A stretch of DNA of 41,407 nt from an uncultured Lachnospiraceae bacterium (lineage in GTDB: Bacteria; Bacillota; Clostridia; Lachnospirales; Lachnospiraceae). The stretch is from NCBI GenBank assembly GCA_910587295.1, contig CAJULP010000045.1, positions 1 to 41,407 of the forward strand, in the 5' to 3' direction. The notes under the pieces are model-generated. The model was not told the DNA's origin. It saw nothing but the letters and a program-made list of their open reading frames with translations, and did no database searches. Below are positions 26,291 to 34,209 of the stretch, in pieces. The translations under genes and the position numbers were made by a program. Numbering within the stretch: the stretch's first letter is position 1; every line of letters begins with the position of its first letter.

Positions 26291-27169
26291 TTAATGTCTG
26301 CGGAATCTTGTAAGGACAATGCCTGACTTATTTGTTCCGGAGATGGTATGGGGAAGCACATCCGAAAATTCGGCTTCCACCTTTTGTCTGTTTTTCATGG
26401 ACAGATATATAATATCTATGCGCGCACCGTCCTGGGTATAAGTAAAAGGTTTTAAAGGAGAGGTGCCGTTTTCCAGCATTTCCAGGTATTCCTCTAAAGT
26501 CATCTGAGAGTCTGTCATGATGACGGAATGAGGAAAGCCCACATAGCGGAAGTGCCATGGTTCATAACCAATCCGGGTGATCTCTTCCTTGCCTTCCGGA
26601 TACCTGAGGATAAAACCAAATTGGGGTGCAAGGCGCATGAATGCAGCAATCGCACCTTCCCGTGGGAGATGAGGTCGTATATAATCAATGGAAGGAGCGG
26701 ATTTTGCAAGGTCGATGGCAAGTCCGCTCTGGTGCTCGCTGCAGCCGGGCCGGGCTACATATTTTTCAGTGAAAGCAAGCCCTTTTCCGGAAACGGTTTC
26801 CTCCCAGATGGCAGTCTGTTCCCTTAGAGAACGGCAGCCGCTTACGGCAGTGATTCGTCCGCCGGCGCCGGATTTCTTGATCAGGGAAAACAGCATGGTG
26901 GCAGCCTGCTTTTGCAGGTAAATTTCTTCCACGGGATGATCCAGGCAGGAAAGCTGATTTTGAAACTCTCCTTTATGGGGAGATAAAAGGTCAGGCTGCT
27001 GGCAGTTTATGTCAATCAGTTCATGGCTGGGTGGATCAGCGCAGATCGGATGTTCCCGGTTGACTAAGACCAGGTTTCCTGTGGTAATATCTTTTTCTGT
27101 GAAAGTCAGGTGTTCATAAACTGTGGATGCCGCAAAATAAGGAGATTGTTTCTTGGTAAGGGTTGGCAT
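26291..27169 (-). CDS. vanXY: VanXY-type D,D-dipeptidase/D,D-carboxypeptidase
   Basis: An M15B zinc peptidase of 292 residues. It would destroy D-Ala-D-Ala and trim D-Ala from pentapeptide precursors so that only D-Ser-ended precursors remain. Zinc and catalytic residues are in the expected motifs: His146 and Asp153 in SEHQSGLAID, and Glu203 and His206 in EPWHFRYVG. There is no signal peptide or membrane anchor, so it is cytosolic like VanXY and unlike secreted VanY. About 50 residues extend past the usual VanXY end. The ATG at 27169 follows GGAGG by 6 bp; the ligase stop codon lies between that site and this start, so the two are coupled. Confidence 0.85.
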   Translation of the reverse strand: MPTLTKKQSPYFAASTVYEHLTFTEKDITTGNLVLVNREHPICADPPSHELIDINCQQPDLLSPHKGEFQNQLSCLDHPVEEIYLQKQAATMLFSLIKKSGAGGRITAVSGCRSLREQTAIWEETVSGKGLAFTEKYVARPGCSEHQSGLAIDLAKSAPSIDYIRPHLPREGAIAAFMRLAPQFGFILRYPEGKEEITRIGYEPWHFRYVGFPHSVIMTDSQMTLEEYLEMLENGTSPLKPFTYTQDGARIDIIYLSMKNRQKVEAEFSDVLPHTISGTNKSGIVLTRFRRH

Positions 27170-27170
27170 G

Positions 27171-28301
27171 TTATACCTCCATTTCAATTAATCGATTGAC
27201 AAGGTCAGGAAATTCAATCCCCCGGCTTTTCATCATGCCCGGGAAACGGCTGTGGGATGTAAAGCCTGGGATGGTGTTGACTTCATTAAAATAGATTTTT
27301 CCTTCCGGCGTTAAGAACAAATCCACGCGGGCAAAGTAATCACAGTCAAGCCCCAGGTAAAGCCGGGCGGCGGTATCTTTGATTTCTTTTGTCTTTTCCG
27401 GGGAAATCCTTGCAGGCACATGGATCTTTGAGGTCTTTAAGGTGTATTTTTCCGTATAGTCAAAAAATCCGTCCGTAAGTTCAATCTCGTCCACTTCTCC
27501 GATCGTCAGCTCCCCAGCAGGATTAAAGTTTCGTCCCATGACGGCGCAGCCAACTTCAAATCCTTCAATTTTTTCTTCTATAATAATGCGGGTATCATAA
27601 AGGAAAGCTTCTTTTACGGCAGCCAGAAGCTGGCTTTTATCCTGGATGCAGGTGATGCCGAAGGAAGAGCCTGCCCTTACCGGCTTGACAAACAGCGGAT
27701 ACCCAAGGGAATCTGCCGCCCGGTAAAGTTCATCTTCTGAGATGCCTTCATATGCGCAAAAGGATGCGGGAACAGAAATGCCAAGAGTGGAAGCAATCTG
27801 ATGAGCCCTTTCTTTATCCATGCAGAGAGAAGAGCTTAAAATGCCGCAGCCGATCACAGGAATGCCAAGCAGGGCAAAAAGTCCCTGCACGGTTCCGTCT
27901 TCCCCGTTTTTGCCATGAAGAACGGGGATTACTGCCTGTACGGATAAGGGAACAAGGCGGGGGCTGGCCGTCTCGTCCGATGAAAGTTCATTGGATGAGA
28001 ATTCACTGGATGGAATAGAAATCAGGAATCCCTGGGCGGACTGGTCACCGGAGAAGTAAATGGGGAAGCACTTTCCGGATTCCTGCCAGCGGTCGGCGGT
28101 GATCGCATCATAATCACCGGCATAGAGAAACCAGCGTCCTTCCTTGGAAATCCCAACAGGGATTGGCATGTACTTTCCGGTGTCGATGGCACGCAGCACG
28201 GCGGATCCGGAAGATAGGGAAACCTGGTATTCTGAGGAGTTGCCGCCAAAAAGAACGGCGATCCTTGGTAAATTTGTATTTTGTATATCTGATAGTTTCA
28301 T
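27171..28301 (-). CDS. vanG: VanG-type D-alanine--D-serine ligase
   Basis: An ATP-grasp ligase of 376 residues that joins D-Ala to a second D-amino acid. Family motifs: IAVLFGGNSSEYQVSL at the N-terminus, the VLHGKNGEDGTVQGLFALLG loop, FVKPVRAGSSFGI, and FNEVNTIPGFTSHSRFP at the C-terminus. The segments CMDKERAH, EGFEVGCAV and GFFDYTEKYTLKTSKI match what I recall of VanG closely and differ from housekeeping Ddl. Position before vanXY and vanT genes supports D-Ala-D-Ser as product. The ATG at 28301 follows GGGAGG. A Ser/Glu-rich insertion near residues 100-112 is odd. Enzyme selectivity needs assay. Confidence 0.85.
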   Translation of the reverse strand: MKLSDIQNTNLPRIAVLFGGNSSEYQVSLSSGSAVLRAIDTGKYMPIPVGISKEGRWFLYAGDYDAITADRWQESGKCFPIYFSGDQSAQGFLISIPSSEFSSNELSSDETASPRLVPLSVQAVIPVLHGKNGEDGTVQGLFALLGIPVIGCGILSSSLCMDKERAHQIASTLGISVPASFCAYEGISEDELYRAADSLGYPLFVKPVRAGSSFGITCIQDKSQLLAAVKEAFLYDTRIIIEEKIEGFEVGCAVMGRNFNPAGELTIGEVDEIELTDGFFDYTEKYTLKTSKIHVPARISPEKTKEIKDTAARLYLGLDCDYFARVDLFLTPEGKIYFNEVNTIPGFTSHSRFPGMMKSRGIEFPDLVNRLIEMEV

Positions 28302-28397
28302 ATAAAGACCTCCCTGGTAATTTATTGCTGTAAGCGGCAGGATTATTGATATTTGGCCGCTGCTTTTAAATTCTATCCCAGGGAGAGAGGAATGTGC

Positions 28398-28436
28398 TTA
28401 ATATGAAATTGAAATAGTCCTAAGATTTGGTTAAGA
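28398..28436 (-). promoter_or_regulatory. Putative VanR-activated promoter of the van operon
   Basis: On the minus strand the pentamer TCTTA occurs at 28436-28432 and 28425-28421, 11 bp apart. The downstream copy coincides with the -35 position of a promoter whose -10 is TATTAA (28403-28398), with a 17 bp spacer. The layout matches the PepSY promoter at 20046-20080 and fits activation by an OmpR-type regulator such as VanR. Confidence 0.55.
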
Positions 28437-28499
28437 AAATATAATTTACTTTTATAATGTGCCAACTAACACTTGACACATATGAAGATGTTTCTTGTA

Positions 28500-28528
28500 T
28501 TGACATTTCTCAGACCCAGTGCTATACT
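28500..28528 (+). promoter_or_regulatory. Promoter of the ABC/Sdp module
   Basis: Consensus TTGACA (28500-28505) and TATACT (28523-28528) are 17 bp apart. It directs transcription away from the van ligase promoter. Confidence 0.8.
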
Positions 28529-28533
28529 TTAAA

Positions 28534-28555
28534 TAACCAATTAACTAAATGGTTA
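28534..28555 (+). promoter_or_regulatory. Operator-like palindrome at the ABC/Sdp start site
   Basis: A 22 bp near-palindrome has outer arms TAACCA and TGGTTA and inner TTA/TAA, with only two mismatched pairs out of eleven. It covers about +1 to +20 of the promoter, a blocking position. The ArsR/SdpR-type regulator at 30935 in the same operon is the natural candidate to bind it. Confidence 0.5.
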
Positions 28556-28579
28556 AAAGCTAGGAAGGGGGTGCTCTAT

Positions 28580-29320
28580 TTGTTAGAAGTGTCCGGCCTG
28601 TCTTTTCATTATCAGCCTCATGTACCTGTGCTGACCGATCTAACTTTTTCCGTATTAGATGGAGAAATCGTTGGCCTGTTAGGGAAAAACGGAGTTGGGA
28701 AAACTACAACCTTAAAGTTGATTTTGGGGTTGCTGCCGCTTGAAAAAGGCACTATCTGCCTTGGTAACTATTCGCTGTATCTATATCCCATGCGATACAA
28801 GAAACAAATTAACTATGTTTCTGACAGCCACGATATATACAACAATCTTACGGGAAAGGAATACTTGAATTTTATAGCGGATATGTACGAAGTATCTTCT
28901 GAAACAAGAGGTAAAATTTATACTCCGTTGATAGAAGCGTTTCAGGTTGAAAGATATCTGAATAGCCCTATTAAAAAATTATCTCATGGAACAAAGCAAA
29001 AAATTACTATTATAGCATCCCTGGTTAATGATCCCCTGCTTTGGGTGTTAGATGAGCCAATGACGGGACTGGATGTAGAAGCTGTTCAGGTCTTAAAGGA
29101 TTTGATCAAATCCAGAGCGGCCTACGGAAAATCTGTTCTATTTTCATCTCATATATTGGAAATTTGTGAGAATTTGTGTGATAAAACTGTCATCATGCAA
29201 GCTGGAACGATTAAGAAAACAATCGAGCTTCGAGATAACTCTTCCTATATGTCTTTGGAGGATATTTATTTGGAGGTGGTTAATGATGTACCGATGGATA
29301 AAGGTTTTTCAATTAAGTAA
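28580..29320 (+). CDS. ABC transporter ATP-binding protein
   Basis: A 246-residue ATPase of an ABC-2 type exporter. Walker A is GKNGVGKT (residues 35-42), the signature motif is the unusual LSHGTKQK, Walker B runs into LDEPMTGLD, and the switch His is in FSSHIL. The frame is open back to an ATG at 28457, but that lies upstream of the promoter; the TTG at 28580 follows AGGAAGGGGG and starts the family N-terminus (LEVSGLSFHYQ). The 3' end overlaps the permease start. Its neighbours (SdpI-type immunity) suggest export of, or protection from, an antimicrobial peptide. The coding sequence is AT-richer than flanking genes. Confidence 0.88.
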   Translation: MLEVSGLSFHYQPHVPVLTDLTFSVLDGEIVGLLGKNGVGKTTTLKLILGLLPLEKGTICLGNYSLYLYPMRYKKQINYVSDSHDIYNNLTGKEYLNFIADMYEVSSETRGKIYTPLIEAFQVERYLNSPIKKLSHGTKQKITIIASLVNDPLLWVLDEPMTGLDVEAVQVLKDLIKSRAAYGKSVLFSSHILEICENLCDKTVIMQAGTIKKTIELRDNSSYMSLEDIYLEVVNDVPMDKGFSIK

Positions 29321-30657
29321 AACAATAAGTAAGATTAATTTCAGCTTTTTGAATTTTCGGTATAAGTTAAAAGAACGCCCTGATATCTACTTTATTGTGT
29401 TGACTTGCTTTGTTTTAAGTATTATAGGTGTGTTCTATTACTACTGTTTTCAAATGCTTGGGCAGCTTTATGATGGACTTTTCGAGCTGGGGCTGGAAGC
29501 TTTGTTTGGTCGGTTTGCGCTGTTTGCAGTGGCGATGATACTATCGATCGTGAGCGCCTTCCTGCTGATAAATATTTTTTGCTTTTCAAAGGATATGGAA
29601 CACTTGTTGTTATTTCCAATGAGGCCATGCGACATTTTTACAAGTAAGTACATTACAGTAATCTTGTTTTGCTATGGGATTGAAATTTTACTGCTGCTTC
29701 CTGTGTGTACAATCCAAACGCAATATATGGGAGACATTTCTGCGATAATTACATATATCTCTGCGGCAGCTATACTTCCTCATATTGTTGTGTTCCCTTT
29801 GGCGGTTCTTGTGACAATATGCTTGAAAATTGCCATGCTTCTTAAACGTATGAGGACAATGCTGGCAGTAACAGGAATCATAGTGTATTTTGCAGGCAGC
29901 GTGATTGGCGTTCTATTATCAAATGGGCAAATAGGCGCAGAACGAGACTTAATGAACTGGGTTAATGATTATATTGTACCGTTCCCGTTCTATAATACGT
30001 ATATCCGTTTTCATCCCGGATTAAAGCTATTCTGTATCATACTTGCCGCTGTCTTTTCGGATCAGTGCAGCCGCAGAGAGTACTGAACAAATAAGAGCCT
30101 TGGTATCAGACCCGGAATTTTCCTTTTATGCGGTACTGTCTGCGCTTGCGGTAATCGTACTAACATCCGCAATCAATGTAGTGGCTTCAAGCAGTTTTTC
30201 CAGAGAGGGAACAAGTTTTTGGATAATGAAGATCATTCCGTATTCATTAAAGCAGCAAGCGTTTGTGAAAGTCCTGTTTTCTACAAGTATCTCGATTATG
30301 GGGATTATCATAAATTGCTTAATATTCAAGGTTTACTTTAACTATGGTTATATCCAGATTGGAGTAATTTCTTTCGTTGGCATATTATTTGCAGCGTTAT
30401 GGAACTTGATCGGAGTATTGATCGACATGAAACGTCCAAAATTGGAATGGACAAATGAAATAGAAGCGATCAAGCAAAATGTTAATGTGTTTTTTTCTAT
30501 TTTGCTTTGTATCGCAATTTCAATAGGGTATTTCTTTGTGGCATCAAAAATGCTTCAGAACGGATTCGCTGCCGGAGACATTATAACCTTTTTATTGTGC
30601 AGTGTATGTATTCTGATTTTACTTGTGTGTAAAGGAATTGTGTCTCATCAAGAGTAA
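29283..30657 (+). pseudogene. ABC-2 permease, split by a frameshift
   Basis: Two overlapping frames together form one ABC-2 membrane permease of about 455 codons. The first (29283-30086, about six hydrophobic segments) starts with ATGATG after GGAGG and ends in a non-family tail. The second frame continues from about 30058 (RISAAAESTEQIRALVSDPEF onward) to 30657 with four or five more segments and lacks its own ribosome binding site. Removing one T from the TTTT run at 30054-30057 would join them as ...AAVF-RISAAA.... This is either a true inactivating mutation, a phase-variable run, or a sequencing error. The partner is the ATPase gene it overlaps by 38 bp. Confidence 0.75.
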
Positions 30658-30694
30658 TCTTTCAAAATATGTTAATCAAAAGGAGGAAGAAGCT

Positions 30695-30901
30695 ATGAGT
30701 AAGAAGAAAATGATCCCTGCGGTGTTATTGATTGGAACCTTTGTCATATTGTTTGTGGCAACATTTTTCCTTCCAGACAAGATACCCTTCCATTTTGATG
30801 TGAATGGAGAAGCAGGCTGGTATGCAAGTAAGTATTTTGCCCTGCTGCTTACACCTGTTCCGTATTTGATCTACCATCAATTTACACACAAGAGAAAATG
30901 A
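30695..30901 (+). CDS. Small DUF1648-like membrane protein
   Basis: A 68-residue protein with one strong membrane segment (about residues 7-26), then LPDKIPFHFDVNGEAGWYASK, the DUF1648 signature found at the N-terminus of SdpI-type proteins, and a short second hydrophobic stretch. AAAGGAGG lies upstream of the ATG. It sits between the ABC permease and the SdpR-type regulator in one direction, so it is probably an immunity or sensing component. It could be a trimmed SdpI, as full-length relatives are much longer. Confidence 0.75.
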   Translation: MSKKKMIPAVLLIGTFVILFVATFFLPDKIPFHFDVNGEAGWYASKYFALLLTPVPYLIYHQFTHKRK

Positions 30902-30934
30902 ATACAGTATTATATGGAAAGGAGATTTGTTTAG

Positions 30935-31234
30935 ATGACTCCTGTATTCAAAGCTTTATCAGATGATACAAGACGACAGATCCTAAAGCTGCTTGCAAAT
31001 GGTGATATGACGGCGAAGGAAATTTCTGAAAACTTTACGATTTCAAAGCCTGCTATATCAAAACACCTTGATATTTTGAAAGAAGCAAGGTTAGTGACAA
31101 GCGAACGGACAGGGATGTCCGTTACTTATTCCCTTAATGCTTCTGTATTGCAAACAACTTTAGGCGCATTTTTAGAATTTTTTGATACAAATAAATCGAC
31201 AGGAAAAGAAGGAAACGAGAATGAAACAATATAG
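30935..31234 (+). CDS. SdpR-like ArsR-family repressor
   Basis: A 99-residue winged-helix protein. FKALSDDTRRQILKLLANGDMTAKEISENFTISKPAISKHLDIL (about residues 5-48) is the ArsR fold with a recognition helix very like Bacillus SdpR. There are no Cys-based metal ligands, which fits SdpR rather than metal sensors. In Bacillus, SdpR represses its own operon with sdpI and is drawn to the membrane when SdpI senses the SDP toxin. The gene overlaps the SdpI-type gene by 14 bp. A palindrome at 28534 may be its operator. Confidence 0.85.
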   Translation: MTPVFKALSDDTRRQILKLLANGDMTAKEISENFTISKPAISKHLDILKEARLVTSERTGMSVTYSLNASVLQTTLGAFLEFFDTNKSTGKEGNENETI

Positions 31235-31841
31235 AAGTCTGAATATGATATTCTTGATTATATTCATTATAGGAACAGCCTTATGCTTTAAATACTTTCC
31301 CAGCGAAATACCTTTGTTTGTGCAAAGCCCACCCCGTTGGGTTTTTATTGGGGTTTGTTTTGTTATTTTGCTTGCGTTAGCTATTGCGGCCTTTTTTCCT
31401 CACAAAATCTCCAAAAACGATAATGAAGTGAGAAATGATATTACGCTAACTGTAATTAATCTTTTTGGACTTGGAATTTTTCTTTTCTATTTTGTCACGG
31501 TAGCTAAGTATTGCGGTTTACAAATGAATTACATGAAAGGCATTGTGTTTATCGTGGGGGGCTTAATGGTATTAGTCGGAAATTTTTTACCGCAAATGCC
31601 TTATCGCAGCCGGATTGGGTTTAAATTGCCTTGGATTCTAAAAGATAAACTATGTTGGCAAAAAACGCATAGATTTGCTGGGTACACGGCAATTCCTTTT
31701 GGGCTTATTCAGTGTTTGCTTGCTTTGTTTGTGCCAAACAAAAATCTTGTATTTTTGCTGGGAATTGGTATTTGGATTATAATTGTGTGTATTTATTCGT
31801 TGATTACTTTTTATCAGAACAAGGGGAATTTTGGTAAATAA
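31221..31841 (+). CDS. SdpI-family membrane protein (peptide toxin immunity/signalling)
   Basis: A 206-residue membrane protein with about six hydrophobic segments. The C-terminal part holds the SdpI signature VGNFLPQMPYRSRIGFKLPW followed by WQKTHRFAGY. The N-terminal IPLFVQSPPRW region takes the place of DUF1648. SdpI protects Bacillus against the SDP cannibalism toxin and sequesters SdpR at the membrane. No toxin genes (sdpABC) are in this window, so this is likely protection against foreign peptides, possibly with the ABC exporter. The ATG at 31221 follows GAAGGA. Confidence 0.83.
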   Translation: MKQYRSLNMIFLIIFIIGTALCFKYFPSEIPLFVQSPPRWVFIGVCFVILLALAIAAFFPHKISKNDNEVRNDITLTVINLFGLGIFLFYFVTVAKYCGLQMNYMKGIVFIVGGLMVLVGNFLPQMPYRSRIGFKLPWILKDKLCWQKTHRFAGYTAIPFGLIQCLLALFVPNKNLVFLLGIGIWIIIVCIYSLITFYQNKGNFGK

Positions 31842-31932
31842 ATACAAATCACCTTCCCGAATCTCCGTCAACGGCAGATCTGGCTTTGTGCTGGTATTCC
31901 TAAGAGTACAGAGAGAAATTTATTTTACTGAC

Positions 31933-31975
31933 TTGACATTTACAAGGACATTTATTATACTTAGGTTACTAAGTA
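31933..31975 (+). promoter_or_regulatory. marR promoter with overlapping operator
   Basis: Consensus TTGACA (31933-31938) and TATACT (31956-31961) are 17 bp apart. The perfect palindrome TACTTAG-GTTA-CTAAGTA (31958-31975) covers the -10 box and start site. It is the size and position of a MarR-family operator, so the following gene probably represses itself. Confidence 0.8.
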
Positions 31976-31988
31976 ATGGAGGCGGAAT

Positions 31989-32411
31989 ATGGAACACGAT
32001 AAACACGCAGCACGTTATGTCAGCAAGTTGTCAAATAAATTACGCAGAAAAATTGATGCTTTTTCAAGTAAGGATTCTTTCAGCGGTTCTCAAGAACGAG
32101 TGCTGCATTTTATTTTAGCTCAAAGCAACGATGTTTTTCAAAAAGACATAGAAGAAGAATATAGTCTGCGCCCGCCAACAGCAACCGAACTGTTGAAAAA
32201 AATGGAGAAAAACGGTTTGATATATCGGGAAGCTATGGCAAGTGACGCAAGAATGAAACGAATCGTTGTCAGTGAAAAAGCATTGCAGTATAAGGATATG
32301 GTGATAGCGGATATTACCGCACTGGAAGATGAGCTAACGAAAGATATTTCGCAAAATGAGCTGGATATTTTTTTCAATGTGATTGAAAAAATGCTTGATA
32401 ATATTTCATGA
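31989..32411 (+). CDS. MarR-family transcriptional regulator
   Basis: A 140-residue winged-helix regulator. The core reads SGSQERVLHFILAQSNDVFQKDIEEEYSLRPPTATELLKKMEKNGLIYREAMASDARMKRIVVSEKA, with helix-turn-helix at about residues 52-82 and the wing near residues 86-95. GGAGG lies 6 bp before the ATG. The palindrome over its promoter suggests autorepression. Such regulators often sit directly before a MATE pump that they control (as MepR before MepA); here the pump gene that follows is a relic. Confidence 0.88.
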   Translation: MEHDKHAARYVSKLSNKLRRKIDAFSSKDSFSGSQERVLHFILAQSNDVFQKDIEEEYSLRPPTATELLKKMEKNGLIYREAMASDARMKRIVVSEKALQYKDMVIADITALEDELTKDISQNELDIFFNVIEKMLDNIS

Positions 32412-33031
32412 AAATGTTAAGGCTGTCGAGAAATCGGCAGCTATCTCACTATTGATAACAGCTATTTATAATATTGTGGATAGAATGTTTGTCGGCAACT
32501 TTAACGGAACTTCCGCGTTAGCGGGCTTATCAGTCTTTTGGAAATGCTTTGGTGCTTGCTTGTGTGTTTGAAATCATACTAAGTGCTTTGCTGCTGATAT
32601 TTCCCGATCCGATTTTAAAAGTTTTTGGGGTTACGGAAACCGCATACCCATATGCGGTTTTATATTATCGGATTGTGGCTTTAGGATGTGTTTTTCAAGG
32701 ACTATCGCAGTTATTTTGCGATTTTGTCCGTGTGTCGGGAAAACCGGTTTTGGGAATGTGCGTAACGGGGATAGGGGCAGTCATAAATGTTATTTTGGAC
32801 GCTGTTTTCATTATTATTTTTGATTGGGGTGTGACAGGAGCTGCAAGCACTACTGTAATAGGACAGATTATTTCCTGCGGTTTTGTTTTCTGGGCAGCGC
32901 AGATGGCTATGGGATTTATCAGCCTTGTTTATAACAGCCAATTGGGAAAATATGGCGGTGATATTGCAATCAGTGATCTGCTTGCAACGGCTCTTTCTAT
33001 ATTGCTTGTTTTGAAAGAAAAAAAAGAATGA
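32383..33031 (+). pseudogene. Decayed MATE-family efflux pump
   Basis: Pieces of a MATE multidrug exporter remain in order, but only about 215 codons survive of the usual 450. The first piece (AAISLLITAIYNIVDRMFVGN) covers the first membrane segment. After a frame jump near 32530 the second piece (QSFGNALVLACVFEIIL... to VIGQIISCGFVFW) covers segments three to five. A jump within that same frame then leads to MGFISLVYNSQLGKYGGDIAIS, and another to the C-terminal DLLATALSILLVL. Several deletions must have occurred. The stop codon falls inside the vanS terminator hairpin. It overlaps the 3' end of the MarR gene, which would have controlled it. Confidence 0.75.
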
Positions 33032-33042
33032 TGTTTCATTCT
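33018..33042 (-). terminator. vanRS terminator
   Basis: On the minus strand, AGAATGA (33042-33036), a 4 nt loop and TCATTCT (33031-33025) form a perfect 7 bp stem followed by a long T run. It ends the vanR-vanS transcript before the inserted block. The end of the decayed MATE gene lies within it on the other strand. Confidence 0.8.
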
Positions 33043-33063
33043 GCGCTGCAGATATAGAGCACA

Positions 33064-34209
33064 TTAATAAATAGGAAGTGTCACGGTGAAGGTGGTCAGC
33101 TCATTTTCACTGGAAGCATTGATGGTGCCGCCGTGGAGCGTGACGATCTCTTTTGCAATGGCAAGTCCTAAGCCGGCGCCGCCGGTGTTAGTGCTGCGGG
33201 CTTCATCCATACGGAAAAACTTTTCAAAAATAGCGTTCAGCTTTTCGGTGGGGATGGTCTTTCCCTGGTTCATAAAGCAGATGATAATATCCTTTTCACG
33301 CTTGCCGGCACAGACCTTGATGGGGGAGTTGGGATAGCTGTAGGATATGGCATTTTTTAAAATATTATTAAAAACCCGGGCAAGCTTTACGGAATCCCCA
33401 AACACGGAAAGGTCTTCCTCCGCCTGCAGCTCAATAGTGTTGCCGTGGCTGGTGAGGAGAGGGTAAAATTCATCTGTCAGCTGCATCAGCATAAAGGAAA
33501 GATCCAGCGGTTCTTTGTCCAATACGATCTGCTGCAGGTTATAGCGTGTGATCTCAAAAAATTCATTGATCAGCTTTTCCAGCCGCAGCGCTTTTTCCAG
33601 GGTGATATGGATGTACTTTTCCTGCTGTTCTTTGGGCATGTCGGAAGCTTCTTCCAATAGATCCAGGTAGCCGATCACGGAGGTCAAGGGTGTTTTCAGG
33701 TCGTGGGCCAGGTAGGTGATCAGGTCGTTTTTACGGTCAGTTTCGTATTTGATGGCCTGCTCATGCCGCTGCATAGTGGACTTGATCTGGACGATCTGAG
33801 TGGCTACCTCTGCGTAAGCAGGAGGAAAAACGTCCGCGGAGTCAAGATCGTGGTGCATGTAAGTGTAGAGCATGCTGCTGGTCTTGGAGATAGACTTTTG
33901 CGCCATCCTGCGTCCGTGGTAATGAGATACCAGATAGACGGTGAGCACATAAATGATTAGCATGATAAAAAATATAGTCAGCAAGAGCCCTTTTAATTTT
34001 GGCCAGTTAGGGCGGTAGAGATAACTAAATTTATTACTTTGGAAATCATACTGTGTTTCCGTGTAGAAGTAGTTTTTTGCAAGCCAATCAAGCACGGAAC
34101 CGTTAAAGGTCACGTCAAACAGGTAAAAGATCCCGTATCCGATGCCAACTGCAAGCAAAAGGAAGATCACCAGATAAATGATAAACTTTGTTTTGTCTTT
34201 AGCCTTCAA
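33064..34209 (-). CDS. vanS: VanS-type sensor histidine kinase
   Basis: A membrane kinase of about 381 residues. Two membrane segments (about residues 9-30 and 72-93) bracket a short 40-residue outer loop. A linker helix follows, then the HisKA site with His169 in YLAHDLKTPLTSVIGYL, and a HATPase domain with FNNILKNAISYS, FMNQGKTIP and GGAGLGLAI. The phospho-acceptor region and the stretch LEKLINEFFEITRYNLQQI are very like VanS of VanG and VanA/B types, so glycopeptide or cell-wall sensing is inferred. Only TTG starts are available; the one at 34209 overlaps vanR by 11 bp, and a TTG at 34257 is the alternative. A perfect terminator follows the gene. Confidence 0.85.
   Translation of the reverse strand: MKAKDKTKFIIYLVIFLLLAVGIGYGIFYLFDVTFNGSVLDWLAKNYFYTETQYDFQSNKFSYLYRPNWPKLKGLLLTIFFIMLIIYVLTVYLVSHYHGRRMAQKSISKTSSMLYTYMHHDLDSADVFPPAYAEVATQIVQIKSTMQRHEQAIKYETDRKNDLITYLAHDLKTPLTSVIGYLDLLEEASDMPKEQQEKYIHITLEKALRLEKLINEFFEITRYNLQQIVLDKEPLDLSFMLMQLTDEFYPLLTSHGNTIELQAEEDLSVFGDSVKLARVFNNILKNAISYSYPNSPIKVCAGKREKDIIICFMNQGKTIPTEKLNAIFEKFFRMDEARSTNTGGAGLGLAIAKEIVTLHGGTINASSENELTTFTVTLPIY

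Noticed and set aside
28457..28579. N-terminal extension of the ABC ATPase starting at the ATG at 28457
   Set aside because: A consensus promoter (28500-28528) and an operator-like palindrome lie inside this stretch, and the family N-terminus begins at the TTG at 28580 with a strong ribosome binding site.
31831..32118. Open frame overlapping the end of the SdpI-type gene and the start of marR
   Set aside because: It runs through the marR promoter and operator, has no ribosome binding site and no protein-like character.
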